Shown here piece after piece: positions 24,266 through 36,115 of a DNA stretch of 64,000 nt. The notes under the pieces are model-generated. The model was given only the letters and a program-made list of their open reading frames with translations. It was not told the DNA's origin and ran no database searches. Both the position numbers and the translations under genes were made by a program. This DNA comes from Cacajao melanocephalus (lineage: Eukaryota; Chordata; Mammalia; Primates; Pitheciidae). Where the stretch lies: contig CAUYLG010071631.1 of the NCBI GenBank assembly GCA_963573385.1, forward strand, positions 1 to 64,000, read 5' to 3'. The stretch's first letter is position 1. Every line of letters starts with the position of its first letter.

Positions 24266-24826
24266 TCCCTGCTTTTTGCATGATACTGGTACCAAAACAG
24301 AGACATAGACCAATGGAACAGAACAGAGGCCTCAGAAGCAATGTCACACATCTACAACCATCTGATCTTTGACAAACCTGACAAAAATAAGCAATGGAGA
24401 AAGGACTCCATGTTTAATAAATGATGTTGGGGAAACTGGCTAGCAATGTGCAGAAAGCAGAAACTGGACCCCTTCCTTTCACCTTACACTAAAATTAACA
24501 CCAGATGGATTAAAGATTTAAACATAAAACCTAACGCCATAAAAACACTAGAAGAAAACCTAGGCGAAGCCATCCAGGACATAGGCATAGGCAAGGACTT
24601 CATGACTAAAACACCAAAAGCATTGGCAACAAAAGCCAAAATAGACAAATGGGATCTAATTAAAATTCAGAGCTTCTGTACAGCAAAAGAAACCATCATT
24701 AGAGTGAACTGGCAACCAACAGAATGGGAAAAATTTTTTGCAGTCTACCCATCTGATTGCAACAACTCTACATGACCTGCACATGTACCCCAGAACCTAA
24801 AGTAAAATTAAAAAAAAACACAAAAC
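24266..24826 (+). mobile_element. L1 with internal deletion, sense
   Basis: The first ~490 bp are ORF2 3' sequence, from tgatactggtaccaaaacag to gaatgggaaaaattttttgc. At about 24755 the sequence jumps directly to the last ~55 bp of the L1 3' UTR (tgcacatgtaccccagaacc) and a short A-tail. The end of ORF2 and nearly all of the 3' UTR are missing. A 109-codon open frame from 24446 encodes an ORF2p C-terminal fragment and runs across the junction. It has no reverse transcriptase or endonuclease domain and cannot be active. Confidence 0.9.
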
Positions 24827-24829
24827 ATC

Positions 24830-25061
24830 TTATGGAGGTAATAGAATTATAGATACCAGAGGATGTGAAGGGTGTGTTAGTGTGTGTGTTAGGAGAAGGG
24901 GGTAAAGAGAGATTGTTTAATGGGTAAACTACACATACACAGACAGAAGGAATAAGTTCTAAGATTCAATAGTGTGACTGTTGTTAACAACAATGTATGT
25001 TTCAAAATAGTTTAAAGAGAGGAGGTGAAATGTTTCTAACACATAGAAATGATAAATACTC
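24830..25061 (+). mobile_element. L1M 3' UTR, segment 1 of 3
   Basis: Old L1M 3' UTR: attatagataccagaggatg, then gagattgtttaatgggtaaa, agttctaagattcaatagtg and acacatagaaatgataaata. It is interrupted by an LTR at 25062 and resumes at 25656. Confidence 0.8.
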
Positions 25062-25649
25062 TGTTAGGGTTCACTCTGGGTGGCTGGCAAAATACTAAGG
25101 GAAATATTAGGGAAAGGTTATAAGATACAGTCTCTAAACTTTTGGAAGGCTGAAAGGTTTTAATGAGAACTGGCTGAAGGCAGCGAGTTCCTATGTTAGA
25201 GTATTAAATCATAGGGTAAAGATTAGGATAATAAAAGCTTCTGCAGTTAAGTCTGTTTACCAAACATTCCTTTGTCTCTACTCTGTTTACTCATGTAAAC
25301 TTTGTGCTGGATGGTCCTATGAGGGGTAGGTTGAAGAGGAATTACCTGTTAATGGTGTTTATTCTGGGCCCTAGAACCAAGACCTTCTATTATTTGTAAA
25401 GCCACTCTTTTAACCATGTTAATTATCCACAGGTGTGTTGACTTAGAACCTCTGTTATTCAATTTATACTGAATAAACGTAAGGAGGAACAGGGAGTCAT
25501 GGTCGATTAGCTGCAATCGCCCTCTGAAAGCAGTTAAAAATCATCTTTAGCCCACTCTGATTCAGTGTACTGGGTCTGAGAGTGTATTAATTTATCTGTC
25601 GCTGAGTCAGGGTCTGCAGGACAGACCTCTGCAGGTTATCAGTGTCTCA
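25062..25649 (+). mobile_element. LTR, ERV1-like, family unassigned
   Basis: 588 bp from TGTTAGGGTTC to GTGTCTCA, inserted in an L1M 3' UTR. It has the TG...CA ends of an LTR and an AATAAA at 25472-25477. The neighbours atactc (25056-25061) and gtactt (25650-25655) look like a mutated short target duplication. Removing the block restores L1M continuity. I cannot name the family. No internal viral sequence is present. Confidence 0.7.
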
Positions 25650-25655
25650 GTACTT

Positions 25656-25725
25656 GAGATATCAACACCCCAAATAAGCTGATTTGATCATTACACTGTC
25701 TAGGCGTGTAACTAAATATCACATG
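25656..25725 (+). mobile_element. L1M 3' UTR, segment 2 of 3
   Basis: gagatatcaacaccccaaat then gatttgatcattacactgtc and aatatcacatg continue the L1M 3' UTR up to the next LTR. Confidence 0.75.
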
Positions 25726-26218
25726 TGGGATGGTTAATACTGAGTGTCAACTTGATTGGATTGAAGGATGGAAAGTATTGATCATGGATGTGTCTGTGAG
25801 GGTTTTGCCAAGGGCAATTAACATTTGAATCAGTGGACTGGGAAAGGCAGACCCACCCTTAATCTGGGTGGGTACCATCTAATCAGCTGCCAGCACAGCC
25901 AATGTATAAATCAGGCAGAAAATATGAAAAGGCCAGACAGACTTAGCCTCTCACCCTACCTCCTTCTCCTGTGCCGAATGCTTCTTGCCCTTGAACATTG
26001 GACTCTAAGTTCTTCAGGTTTTGGACTCCAAGTTCTTCAGCTTTTGGACTCCAAGTTCTTCAGCTTTGGGACTCAGACTGGCTTCCTTGCTCCTTAGCTT
26101 GCAGATGACCTCTTGTGAGACCTTGTGATTGTGTGAGTTAATACTCCTTAATAAACTCTCCTTTATACATATATCTATCCTATTAAATCGGTTTCTCTCA
26201 AGAACCCTGGCTAATACA
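25726..26218 (+). mobile_element. ERVL (MLT2-type) solo LTR, perfect TSD
   Basis: 493-bp LTR with TG...CA ends: tgggatggttaatactgagt to ctggctaatac a. Hallmarks are tcaacttgattggattgaag, cagacccacccttaatctgg, ttaatactccttaataaact and the terminal ctcaagaaccctggctaata. It is flanked by ACATG at 25721-25725 and 26219-26223. A 23-bp unit (tggactccaagttcttcag plus cttt) is repeated three times at 25999-26067. A 90-codon frame inside is incidental. Confidence 0.93.
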
Positions 26219-26285
26219 ACATGTATACCATAAATATGTACACATTTTATGTACCAATAAGAAATTTAAGAATCAAGAAAAGAAG
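26219..26285 (+). mobile_element. L1M 3' UTR, segment 3 of 3
   Basis: acatgtataccataaatatg tacacattttatgtaccaataag is the terminal L1M 3' UTR, continuing from segment 2 across the LTR. Confidence 0.75.
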
Positions 26286-26588
26286 TTTCTCTGAATTATA
26301 TCACTGCTTTATTGTGTCATTTCTTTTGTATTCACTAAGGATATTAGCTATGCATACACTCAATTCTTTTATCTGCCTATTCCTTTAGCATTTAATTGAC
26401 TTCCTTCCACCCAAGTATTAACCATGCCCAGTCCTGCTTAGCTTCCTAGATAGAGGAGATTAGGCATGTTCAGGATGGTCTGGCTGTAAACCTCACTCAC
26501 TTTCCTATCCTAATCTGCCATGGTTCGTTTTCTGAGGTGCCCATTCTCCTTGTCACTGCTTCTAGTGTGGCTAAATGTTCTCTGTTGG
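26286..26588. other. Non-genic DNA
   Basis: Nothing recognised between the L1M end and the next L1. Confidence 0.4.
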
Positions 26589-26875
26589 AAACAGAAAACT
26601 AAATACCGCATATTCTCACTTATAAGTAGGAACTAAATTATGAGAACACTTAGGCACATAGAGGGGAATAACACACACTGGGGCCTATTGGAGGGTGAAG
26701 GGTAGAGGGTGGGAGGAAGGGAGAATCAAGAAAAACAACTAATGGGCACTAGGCTTAATAACTGGGTGATGAAATAATCTGCACAATAAACCCCCATAAC
26801 ACAAGTTTACCTACGTAGGAAACCTGCACTTGTACCCGTGGAGTTAAAATAAAAGTTAAAAAAATAAAAAATAAA
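26589..26875 (+). mobile_element. L1 3' end, sense, 5'-truncated
   Basis: About 285 bp: attctcacttataagtagga, acacactggggcctattgga, atgggcactaggcttaataa, cccccataacacaagtttac, then an A-rich tail with AAAAT units to 26875. The 3' UTR type suggests an L1PB/L1MA-age element. Confidence 0.88.
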
Positions 26876-27426
<551 letters not shown>

Positions 27427-28895
27427 TATTTTTTTTTTGACTCTATCAGGAATTGATTAATCACCTTTTTGGGCTCCATGACAAGGAGTGTTTTTTCTTT
27501 CTAAACATGTCTGGATTTTATTTCGTCTATTAACTATTAGTTTTTTTCCCCTATTACAACATATGCATATATCTCTTTTCTATTTCCTTTTTCTTTATTA
27601 GTATTTGAATGAGAGAAATTATTATTGGAACAACTATTTAAAGAATAGTAATCTACAAGAGTGCTTGCAAGATGATGCCATGCCTTTCACCAAATGTGAA
27701 TACATTGTGAATACAATACACAATGTAATCATGTATGCGCGTGTGTGTGACAGAGAATCTGCAAGGCAGAGATATTCATCTGTTGTACTGATTCATGTCA
27801 TCCAAGAGACTAATGCTTGACATTCAATTCATATGCAAATCTGTATGCTTTGAATGGATAAATGAAACGAAACAGCTTTGGTAAGTCTTGACCAACCAAA
27901 ATTACAAGTCCCGTGCTGTGCACCACCACCTGGGGGCTTCTTTGTCATGTGGCTTGGAAAGCTGGTTTGCACAGAGATTTCTGTGTTCTTACTAAGCTGC
28001 TGGGACATACCACACCATCCAGCAAGGTTCAAATCCTACAGCGTTCTGTGTATCCAGATGCTGCTTCTAACAAAAGGTCTTTACTTTTAGGTTTGGGGTG
28101 AGGCCACCTACTGGAGAGTTCTCTTCTCAGAGGTTCTATCCGAAACTTTCAGGCCAGGGATCCACCCTTTTGTCCTCCAGTCTTCATTCATACATTCAAT
28201 GACCTTGGCAGCCCTTCTACGATAGGTACTGTGTTTCAGTTCAAAGTTTTCCTGTTTCATTGCCCTCATAGTAATCATTGTTTGCAGACAGAAGAAAAGG
28301 AAATAGATATATTCTTTATTGCCTTAAGGGTATAATACCTCTTCTTTCTCTTACACATTCTTTCAGGTATTTATCAATTGAACGGCTGTAAGCCTCAGTT
28401 TTATAAGACTTAGAAAAGTAAATGCTATTTAAGATACTGATGAAACAGCAATGATCTTAGTATATAAATGGCTTTTTCTAAATATTTTCAGCAATCCTGA
28501 ATTAAAATCAACCAACCCCCAAGCAGTATTGTAAAAGTTGTCCCACATTTCTTAATTTACAGGTAGTGTAAGGACTTTTGTAGAGTCAGCAAACTAGTTT
28601 CACTGGTGACTTACTCTTGGAGACACAGTGATCTCAGATGAGATCGTTAATGAAATTTTTTTCGAGAACCAGGTCTTTTGACAGGAGACACTTGCTAAGA
28701 AACTTTTCAGGTCCAAATGCTCCAAGTCGTTATTTCAGGTATCAAACTGCAGGGATTTTAATCATTTGCTCAGTTTGTTTGGACCCAGAAAGGTCATCTT
28801 TATATCCCACTACTTGAGGAGGGTAGAGGAATCATCTATCTATCTGAAAGTCATATTTACAGTTGTAAGTCACTGGTGAAATTATTCCAGTCTTA
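27427..28895. other. Unique non-genic DNA
   Basis: Frames of 62-71 codons on both strands near 27600-28100, without motifs. No repeat recognised. Confidence 0.4.
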
Positions 28896-29269
28896 CAGTA
28901 TTTCCCCTTTATATGGGGAGATGTTTGACGATCCCCCGGAGTAGAGGTCTGAAACCCCAGCTAGTACTAAACCCAATGTATACAATATTTTTCCTAGACA
29001 CACAAACATTTAATAAAGCTTAATTTATAAATTAGGCACAGTAAAAGATTAATAACCATACCTACTAATAAAATAGAACAAATGTAATAATATACTGTAA
29101 TAAAAATTATGTGAATGTTGTCTTGATTTCTTTATCAAAATATCTCATTGTAAGTAAAATTTTCTAAACATAGTTGATCGCAGGTAACTGAAACCATGGA
29201 TGAAGTTTGAATGCCCTTATCCTAGGCTGACAGCAGATAACTGAAACCACGGGTAGGAGAGGACTACGG
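28896..29269 (+). mobile_element. Tigger-type (Tc1/mariner) DNA transposon, non-autonomous
   Basis: Begins cagtatttcccctttatat and ends gtaggagaggactacgg, degenerate terminal inverted repeats, with TA on both sides (28894-28895, 29270-29271). Interior hallmarks are taaagcttaatttataaatt aggcacag, aatatactgtaataaaaatt atgtgaatg and ggtaactgaaaccatgg. It is too short to encode a transposase. The exact subfamily is not assigned, and the strand follows the orientation in which I recalled the consensus. Confidence 0.8.
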
Positions 29270-29499
29270 TATCAACTATACTGCTTTGTGACATTTTGTA
29301 TATGAGGAATTGTCCTTAATCAACAACATCGATCTTTACTTCATACCCTTGAAAGAGGACGTGATTTCTATCCTATACTCTAAATACCATCGAAGCATAT
29401 TCTAAAAAATGTTGATAAAAATGATACTTGTGTGAGAGCGTGTTTGAGAAAGTATTTAGCACAAAAAGGAGTTAGATTATTAAGAACTATGCGTAATAA

Positions 29500-29773
29500 T
29501 TAGAGGTTAAATATTTTCAGAGGACAATTGGATATTAATGAATAGTTTGAAGTGGGTCTCCTAAAGGACAGATTGGAATCTCAGAAATGAATTCAATGGA
29601 AGCAGTTTGTAGGATAGACTGGGGTGGTATTAAGCGAAGGTGAAAATGAAGGAAAGAGGCTACTTTGGTCAGTAATACTCTGTTCCTAACATAAGCAGTG
29701 GCAATAGTGAATGATAAGCAAAATATAACAGGTATGAGATAGATAAGAAGAAAAATTCAGAGGTTTTGGTGGT
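29500..29773 (-). mobile_element. Decayed L2, antisense, left of LTR
   Basis: Low-identity L2 antisense pattern (ggaaagaggctactttggtc, aaaaattcagaggttttggt) ending at an inserted LTR. It continues at 30162. Confidence 0.5.
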
Positions 29774-30161
29774 TATTCTAGTCAGCTTTGGCTGTTATAA
29801 CAAACTAATATAGACTGGGTGGCTTATAAACAACAGAGCTGTACTTCTCACTGTTCAGGAGGCTGGAGCTCTGAGATCAGGTCACATTTTGATGAGGGCT
29901 TGGTCATGTTTTGATGAGGGATATTTTCTGGGTTGCAGATAGCTGACTTATCGTTCTTCACATGTGGAAAGAGGTAGAGGAAGCAAACTCCCTGTTGACT
30001 TCTAAAGGCATCATGAGCTCCCTCATGGGGCCCTTCACAAGGCCCCTCATGAGTTCATCTATCCGTATTTACCTCACAAGATCCTGCCTACTAATAGCAT
30101 CATGTTTGAGGTCAGGGTTTCAGCAGAAAAATTTTGGGGGGACACAAACATTTAGTCTATT
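29774..30161 (-). mobile_element. MLT1-type LTR, antisense
   Basis: ctagtcagctttggctgtta taacaaac, agactgggtggcttataaac aacagagc and ggaggctggagctctgagat are the reverse complement of MLT1. Near the right end come gaggtcagggtttcagc and ttttggggggacacaa. A GATGAGGG-containing 20-bp segment is duplicated near 29890-29925. It interrupts an L2. Confidence 0.85.
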
Positions 30162-30345
30162 ACTGGATGGTAACTGCATAAAGGAGATAAGGAAAGTAAA
30201 GGTATTTAGAATTATTTCCATGTTTTTGGCCTTGGTTACTAAAAATATAGAGGTACCACAAGCCGTCATTAATTATATGGAAGAAGGGGAGTTTAGACGT
30301 GTTAAGTTTGTGTTGTCTGCACAACTTATGGTGGAGCTCCACAAT
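30162..30345 (-). mobile_element. Decayed L2, antisense, right of LTR
   Basis: ctggatggtaactgcataaa, tgtttttggccttggttact and tagacgtgttaagtttgtg continue the interrupted antisense L2. A 133-codon frame (29962-30363) spans LTR and L2 and is not a gene. Confidence 0.5.
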
Positions 30346-30659
30346 AACCAGGCAAATATATGAGTCTGCTGGGGCTCCCAGGAACTGGCAGGGATGATGG
30401 GGAGATGGCCTACCTGGGAGCCAGTCAGAATCCAAGGACACTACAGAGAGTGAGAAGAAAAGGGTCTCATAAGGAAACTGAAAGGAACCTAAATATCTTG
30501 AAGGGGAAAAAGAAGAAGCTTTTAACTGATATGACTATTTGTTAAAATAAAAATTAAAAAATATATTTATTATTTACTAACATCTGATGTCAAATAGTAT
30601 AAAATAAATAGTGATGGCAAAGTTGGTTTATATGAATTCATAAATGTAATAGATTTTCA

Positions 30660-30800
30660 GAGGAGGATTTGACATTTGAGTAGAGCCTGTCTGGCAAACA
30701 ATGGGAAAGAGAAAAGTATTTTTGGTGGGGAAAGGAGGAGCAAATAAATACAGGCAATAGGTCATGCAAAATTATCGTAGAATGGTTAATATTTTGACTG
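30660..30800 (-). mobile_element. L2-like fragment, antisense
   Basis: gaggatttgacatttgagta gagcctg and aataggtcatgcaaaatt fit antisense L2. Strongly diverged. Confidence 0.4.
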
Positions 30801-32034
30801 TAGGTTTGTTAGACTATATAAAAAAGGAAAAAGATACTAACGGAAAAACAGATTTGAAAAAACCAATGGAATTTAACTTTGTAATTTAGATATTAAACAA
30901 GAAAGATTTTTGCTACATATAATAAATCCAGATAACTGTAAAATTTGTCTTGATAATTAATTTAACCCTCCTTCAAGTAAAGGACTGGAATACCCTTTTT
31001 AGGGTGGTGTTCACTTCTATGTTAATACCACTGTTTAAGAATCTTGGAAGTGAATTAAAATCTAAATTTAAAGATACAGAAATCTTAGTTTGGCCAATAG
31101 TATCATGTTTATATTCAAAGGAGAATTATGAATACAGTTTTATTCCCCAGAGATTGATTGGTTTAACATGGTAGATACTATTCTCAAGACCAGTGAAGCA
31201 TCTCAAAAGTAATTTAGCATATTTAAAACACTGATGTTTTATAGCACAAAATAAAATATATTTTGACTAGCTTTTTATTCTTTAGCGTTAAAATGTATAT
31301 CACTTTAGTGAATGCTATATGTTGTGCTTTAATCATGCAATGCTATAAGTATATTTTAATACATTCTTATGTATTTATAGAGGAAGTATCAGAATTCAAA
31401 AGGTGTGACATTTTTATTCTTGCAGCACTGAATTGAAAGACTTGAGAGCTTAAATGTTTAAGACTCAAAAGGTTCCTTTTATCTATTTATTGTCACTGTA
31501 GTTCTATAACTAGGCCATGGGAAAAAGCATGTCATTTTAGCACAAAATACTAGATAAGCAGTATATTTCTATGCACATTAAATCTTACATGCATCTGGAA
31601 AAAAGCCTGAGGCACAACACCTTTGGGAAAATGTACAGTTAAACTAAATCAGTGAAATGTATTAAATGGATATTGACAAGCATTTTGAGTAGCATTAACA
31701 TTTAATTTTAGATATCACCTATAAAATGCATGGTCAAACGTGTAAAATACATTGAATCTTTGATTGAGCAGTATTATGTAAGGTGTTTAAGCCAAGCTGC
31801 TTATTGCATCCATATGCACTTGTATATACAAAACAAAAAATACAAAAAGAGTAAATAATTCTGATAATTTTCAAACAAATTTTGACAAGATAGTCTCAAG
31901 ATGATATAGGGTTATATAGGATAAAATTGTGTCTGTGTAAAAATCAATTCATTTTCATAAAACAGTTTTTATTAATTGTGCAGAAAAAATACAATATTTT
32001 CATTAAGGTCAGTGACAGGAAATTGTGCCTCATA
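30801..32034. other. Unique AT-rich non-genic DNA
   Basis: No repeat recognised. One 74-codon frame at 30950-31174, without motifs. Confidence 0.4.
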
Positions 32035-32720
32035 TCATGGCTATTATTAAGCATTATTACTGGAAATTTTAGCTGATATAATAAAGTCAGACAAAGACAT
32101 AAGAGCTAAAAGATTTAAATGGAATTATAAGTGAAATGAAATAAAAGAAATCACAAAAATCAGGAAAATCTACAAAATACTAATAATGACAGAGTTCAAT
32201 AAATGTATGAATACATGATAAAAAAACAAAAATAATGAGTATTTTTATACATGAAATAAATGCAATAATGTTTTTCTTTTAAGCCTATTCTAAAGAGCAA
32301 CAAAAACGTGATGGTCACTGGGAATATGTATAAAATATATGCACATGTGCATAGTGTCTGAAATACATCATGCTACTGAAAGCTTTAAAGAAGAAAGGGA
32401 AGATGCACTATTTAAAAAATGTAAATTCCCTACAGACGATAAATTAATGCAACTTTTAGCCAAATCTCAACAGGACATTTTGAGGGATGTAAAACATTGA
32501 ATCTAAAAGTTATTGAAAATTATCACAATCGTTGGGGTATGTGGCAGGGGTGCGAGGTTGTCATTTTAGGTTTCAAGGCATATTATAAAGCTCTAATGGT
32601 TGAAGTTGAGTAAGCTATAGAAAATGAATCAACCAAATGGAAATCATAGAAAGAAATTCATGTACAGTTCAAAGTAGATTACAGAAATACAAAACAGTAA
32701 AAACAAGTAAGTTGCAGAAT
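32035..32720 (+). mobile_element. Decayed L1M ORF2 fragment, sense
   Basis: Recognisable ORF2 order despite many changes: attactggaaattttagctg, agaaatcacaaaaatcagg, aagaagaaagggaagatgca and gcatattataaagctctaat. No open frame survives. Confidence 0.7.
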
Positions 32721-32954
32721 AAGACAAACAGTAAGGTAGCATTTATGTAATGTAGAAGTAAAAATGAGAATAAGTGTCTTTTAATTTTTTATGCTTCAGT
32801 GTGTGTAAGCATATATATTTAGATTGGGAAGTTTGCTTCTACAAAGTGGGCAGTGAAATAAAACTAATAATTGGAGATAAAATGACCTTAACACTATCTG
32901 TACTGTTTTCTATAAAAAAAAACTTTAAAAAATTAATTCATTTTCAATAAAAGG

Positions 32955-33600
32955 GAATGCTTATACAGTGATGGTGGGAATGTAAACTAGCACAATCTGT
33001 ATGGAAAACAGTATAGAGATTTCTTAAAGAACTAAAAGTAGATCTCCCATTTGATCCAGCAATCCCACTATTTGGTATCTATCCAAAGGAAAGTTAAGTC
33101 TTTATATCAAAAAGACACCTGTATGCGTATATGTATTGCAGCACAATTCTAAATTTCAAATATCTGGAATCAATTTAGGTGCCCATTATTCACTCATTAT
33201 AATGGGTGGATAACAAAATTTTATGTATATATATACACATCATAGAATCCTACAAAGGCATACAAATGAATGAAATAATGTCTTTGGCAGCAAATCAGAT
33301 GAAGCTAGAGGCCATTATTTGAAGTAACTCAGGAATGGAAAACAAAGTATGTTTTCACTTATAAGTGGGAGGTAAGCTATGGATAGGCAAAGACATACAG
33401 GGTGATATAATGAACAATGGAAACTCAGAAGTGGGTGGTGAGGGATAAAAAATTACATGTTGAGTACAAAGTACACTGCTCAGGTGATGAGTGCACTAAA
33501 ATCTCAGACTTCACTGCCATGCAACTCATCCAGGTAACAAAAAACCACTTGCACCTTCAAAACTATTGAAATAAAAAAATAAAAATTAAAAAAGATAATA
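32955..33600 (+). mobile_element. L1M/L1MA 3' end, sense
   Basis: gtgatggtgggaatgtaaac, gatccagcaatcccactatt, ggcagcaaatcagatgaagc and tcacttataagtgggaggta are followed by an A-rich tail at 33570-33596. ORF2 is not open. It may belong to the same insertion as the fragment at 32035, but 32720-32955 does not match L1. Confidence 0.85.
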
Positions 33601-33878
33601 TAACAAAAAGTGAACAAATATGAATTTGTGATTATTGTAGAGGCTTTTTTTTTTGCTATTTTTGTGCTTTGTAGAATGTTTCTTAATTTTCTCAAAGCAA
33701 AACCTCATGTAGTTGTTAGAAATGATAAATAAATAAAGAGGTGTTGGTGATTCCTAGAGCAGGCTAGCTCTGTGTCCTGCTTTCAAGAATAAGAAACACA
33801 GCAGCGACAAACCTGATCAAGTAAAACTCTCACAGATCAGCTGACAACAAACAGTGCCAGTATTGACAGATGAGAGAC

Positions 33879-33894
33879 AAAAAAAAAAAAAAAA
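33879..33894. repeat. Poly(A) run
   Basis: 16-A run abutting the LTR at 33897. Possibly the tail of an unrecognised retrocopy. Confidence 0.8.
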
Positions 33895-33896
33895 GG

Positions 33897-34269
33897 TCTT
33901 ATTCTGTTTCTGTTGCTATAACAGAATACCACAAATTGGGTAAATTATAAAGAAAATAGATTTATTTCTTACCATTCTGGAGGCTGGGAAGTCCAAGAGC
34001 ATGGTGCCCACACCTGTGGAGGGCTTTCTTGTGGTGTCATAAGAGGGCAAGAGTGTGAAGCATCATATGGTGAGAAGGCAAGAGTATGAGTCTCAGCTGA
34101 GGTTTCTCTTACTTTTCTTATCATGGCACCAGTTCCATCATGGGGGACCCACCTTCATGACCTTATCTAATCCTAATTACCTCTTAAAATTCCCACCTCT
34201 GCCCATCATATGAATTTGATGATTAGGTTTCCAATACATGAAATTTGGGAGACATGTTCAAACATAGCA
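33897..34269 (-). mobile_element. MaLR-type LTR, antisense
   Basis: ctgtttctgttgctataaca, gggtaaattataaagaaaat, ggaggctgggaagtccaaga and ccatcatgggggacccacc, ending gttcaaacatagca. Reverse complement of an MST/MLT1-type LTR. No internal region. Confidence 0.8.
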
Positions 34270-35979
34270 TGCACCCACCACACATACAGCAAGACACTTC
34301 TTGGTTACTTGTTAGGTCTTTGAGGACTTTGATACAAAAAGAAGAATCTAAATTGATTAAAGGTATGCCACCTCTACCATATGAGACGGGGATTAAAATA
34401 GAATTTAAATTCTATTACAAAAAATTGTGAAATAGTATTTTTAGATAAATGGATTTATGAACTGATATTCATATCCATTGCCATTTATAACCTCCCCACA
34501 ATTTTAATTACGTTTGATTTAGCCTTAGCTGGGCTAACTTATTGTGGTCCTTAAATAATCTATAAAATATTAATTATGATGGCTTAAAATATACATTATA
34601 TTATGCCATATGATACCATACATGTATAACACACACATATATTAATATAACAAGATATTCATATAAGATATACATATGTTATCATACATGTATAATAGTT
34701 TGGTTCTTAAGATGGAATGCATTTAGACAAAATATTTTATCTCGATTTAAAAATCAATTTAAAATCTGATTTTTCACTGAGACGCATTTATATACGCTAA
34801 GTATAGCTAGCATTTAATTGTGTGAGCTACAGTTTTCAAGGTCATACTCATAATAGAAGTACTAATTAATAGTTAGCACTTATGGGCTTTTTATCTTCCA
34901 AGTACTTTACCAGTAATTAATTGAATACTCTCAAGAACCATGTGAGTTCTCTTAGATAAAAGGAAGGTTATCCTAGATTCATTGGGAAGAAAATTATATC
35001 AGGTATGTCTTTACATACATTTGCAATATTTATCAACATTAGGTAGGGATAAAAAAGGAAATAAAGCACATATAATTCAGCTTATCTTTACTGTGAAGTT
35101 GCTGATTTCTAGGAAAAAAATCCCTGTTCCTAAGTTAAGGTGCAATAAATTGAACTTTAACAAAGGGTAGAATTTAAGTGCTCCTCTTGGCAATTAACCA
35201 AAAGAAAGCCATGAATGGGGTAAAAATCTATTATAACACTAGAGTAGTTCATAATTATTTCTGATTGTACATTTTATTTCAAGATTATTTATTTCAGATT
35301 TCATTTGTTAAGCAGGGGACAAATGAGATATTTTGAAGCACAATCTGTCATATAATTTTGGTGATGACTGTTTTGAGCACTGAGACCATGGGTAACTTTG
35401 TTACAATATAAATTTTCTAGAATTCTGTTGCAATTTAGAACATTCTGGCTATATGCTATTAATTCAGACTAAACATTCAATAATATAAATGTTGGCCAAA
35501 AAAAGACTCACCACTGTCAGATTAATCACTGTCAGATTAATGCTGTGCCTATAAAATTTAGTAAATTGATGTGATGGGGAAAATGCTAATTGTTAAAAAC
35601 TGTATTTATTATCTTTTTTGTTATTTTTAAGTGATCTCAATGAGTTGCCTTTTTTACCACTAATTATCAAATTGAGATATAGTTCAATTTTATCATTGTT
35701 AATAGAGCAAAGTTTCATGTCATAAATGCACACAAATGATTCATATCAATATCTGAATGGATTTACCTCCAAAATTAACTCGACATTGGGTGATGTAAAA
35801 ACTCAGTAGAGAGAGTTGTCTCTTATTCTCACAGCAATGGTCATTCTTCTTGGGGTATCTGGCTGTCTAAAGTCATTGAAGGTGTCATCATTTCCTTGAA
35901 AGAGTCAAGTGATTGTTTTCTTGGAGAATTTCCATTTAGTGAATTACATGCTACCAATTAGATAAAGAACATCACTTTT
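34270..35979. other. AT-rich DNA with a possible MIR and a 15-bp tandem
   Basis: A weak antisense MIR pattern lies at about 34870-34965 (ttagcacttatgggcttttt, agaaccatgtgagttctctt). The unit cactgtcagattaat is repeated exactly at 35512-35526 and 35527-35541. AT-rich TATA-type sequence at 34590-34700. No gene. Confidence 0.4.
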
Positions 35980-36115
35980 TTCCTTGCTTCCTCTCTCCCT
36001 TCCTCCTCTTTCTCACTCCCTTCCTCCTCTTTCTCTCTCATATTCCTTCTACTTCCTCTTCTCTCTCTCTCGTATTCCTTCTACTTCCTCTTCTCTCTCT
36101 CCCTCTTCCTCTATA
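35980..36115. repeat. CT-rich tandem tract
   Basis: Pyrimidine-rich tract with two levels of tandem structure. A 21-bp unit (cttcctcctctttctc...) occurs twice at about 35999-36040. A 32-bp unit containing tattccttctacttcctctt occurs twice at about 36039-36102. Confidence 0.85.

Noticed and set aside
24446..24775. 109-codon frame as a host gene
   Set aside because: It is the C-terminal part of L1 ORF2p followed by L1 3' UTR after an internal deletion.
29962..30363. 133-codon plus-strand open frame as a gene
   Set aside because: It lies across an MLT1-type LTR and an antisense L2. The product has no motif and the frame is explained by repeats.
35980..36115. CRISPR-like array (regular short repeats)
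   Set aside because: Units are CT-rich, adjacent and without unique spacers, and the genome is clearly vertebrate.
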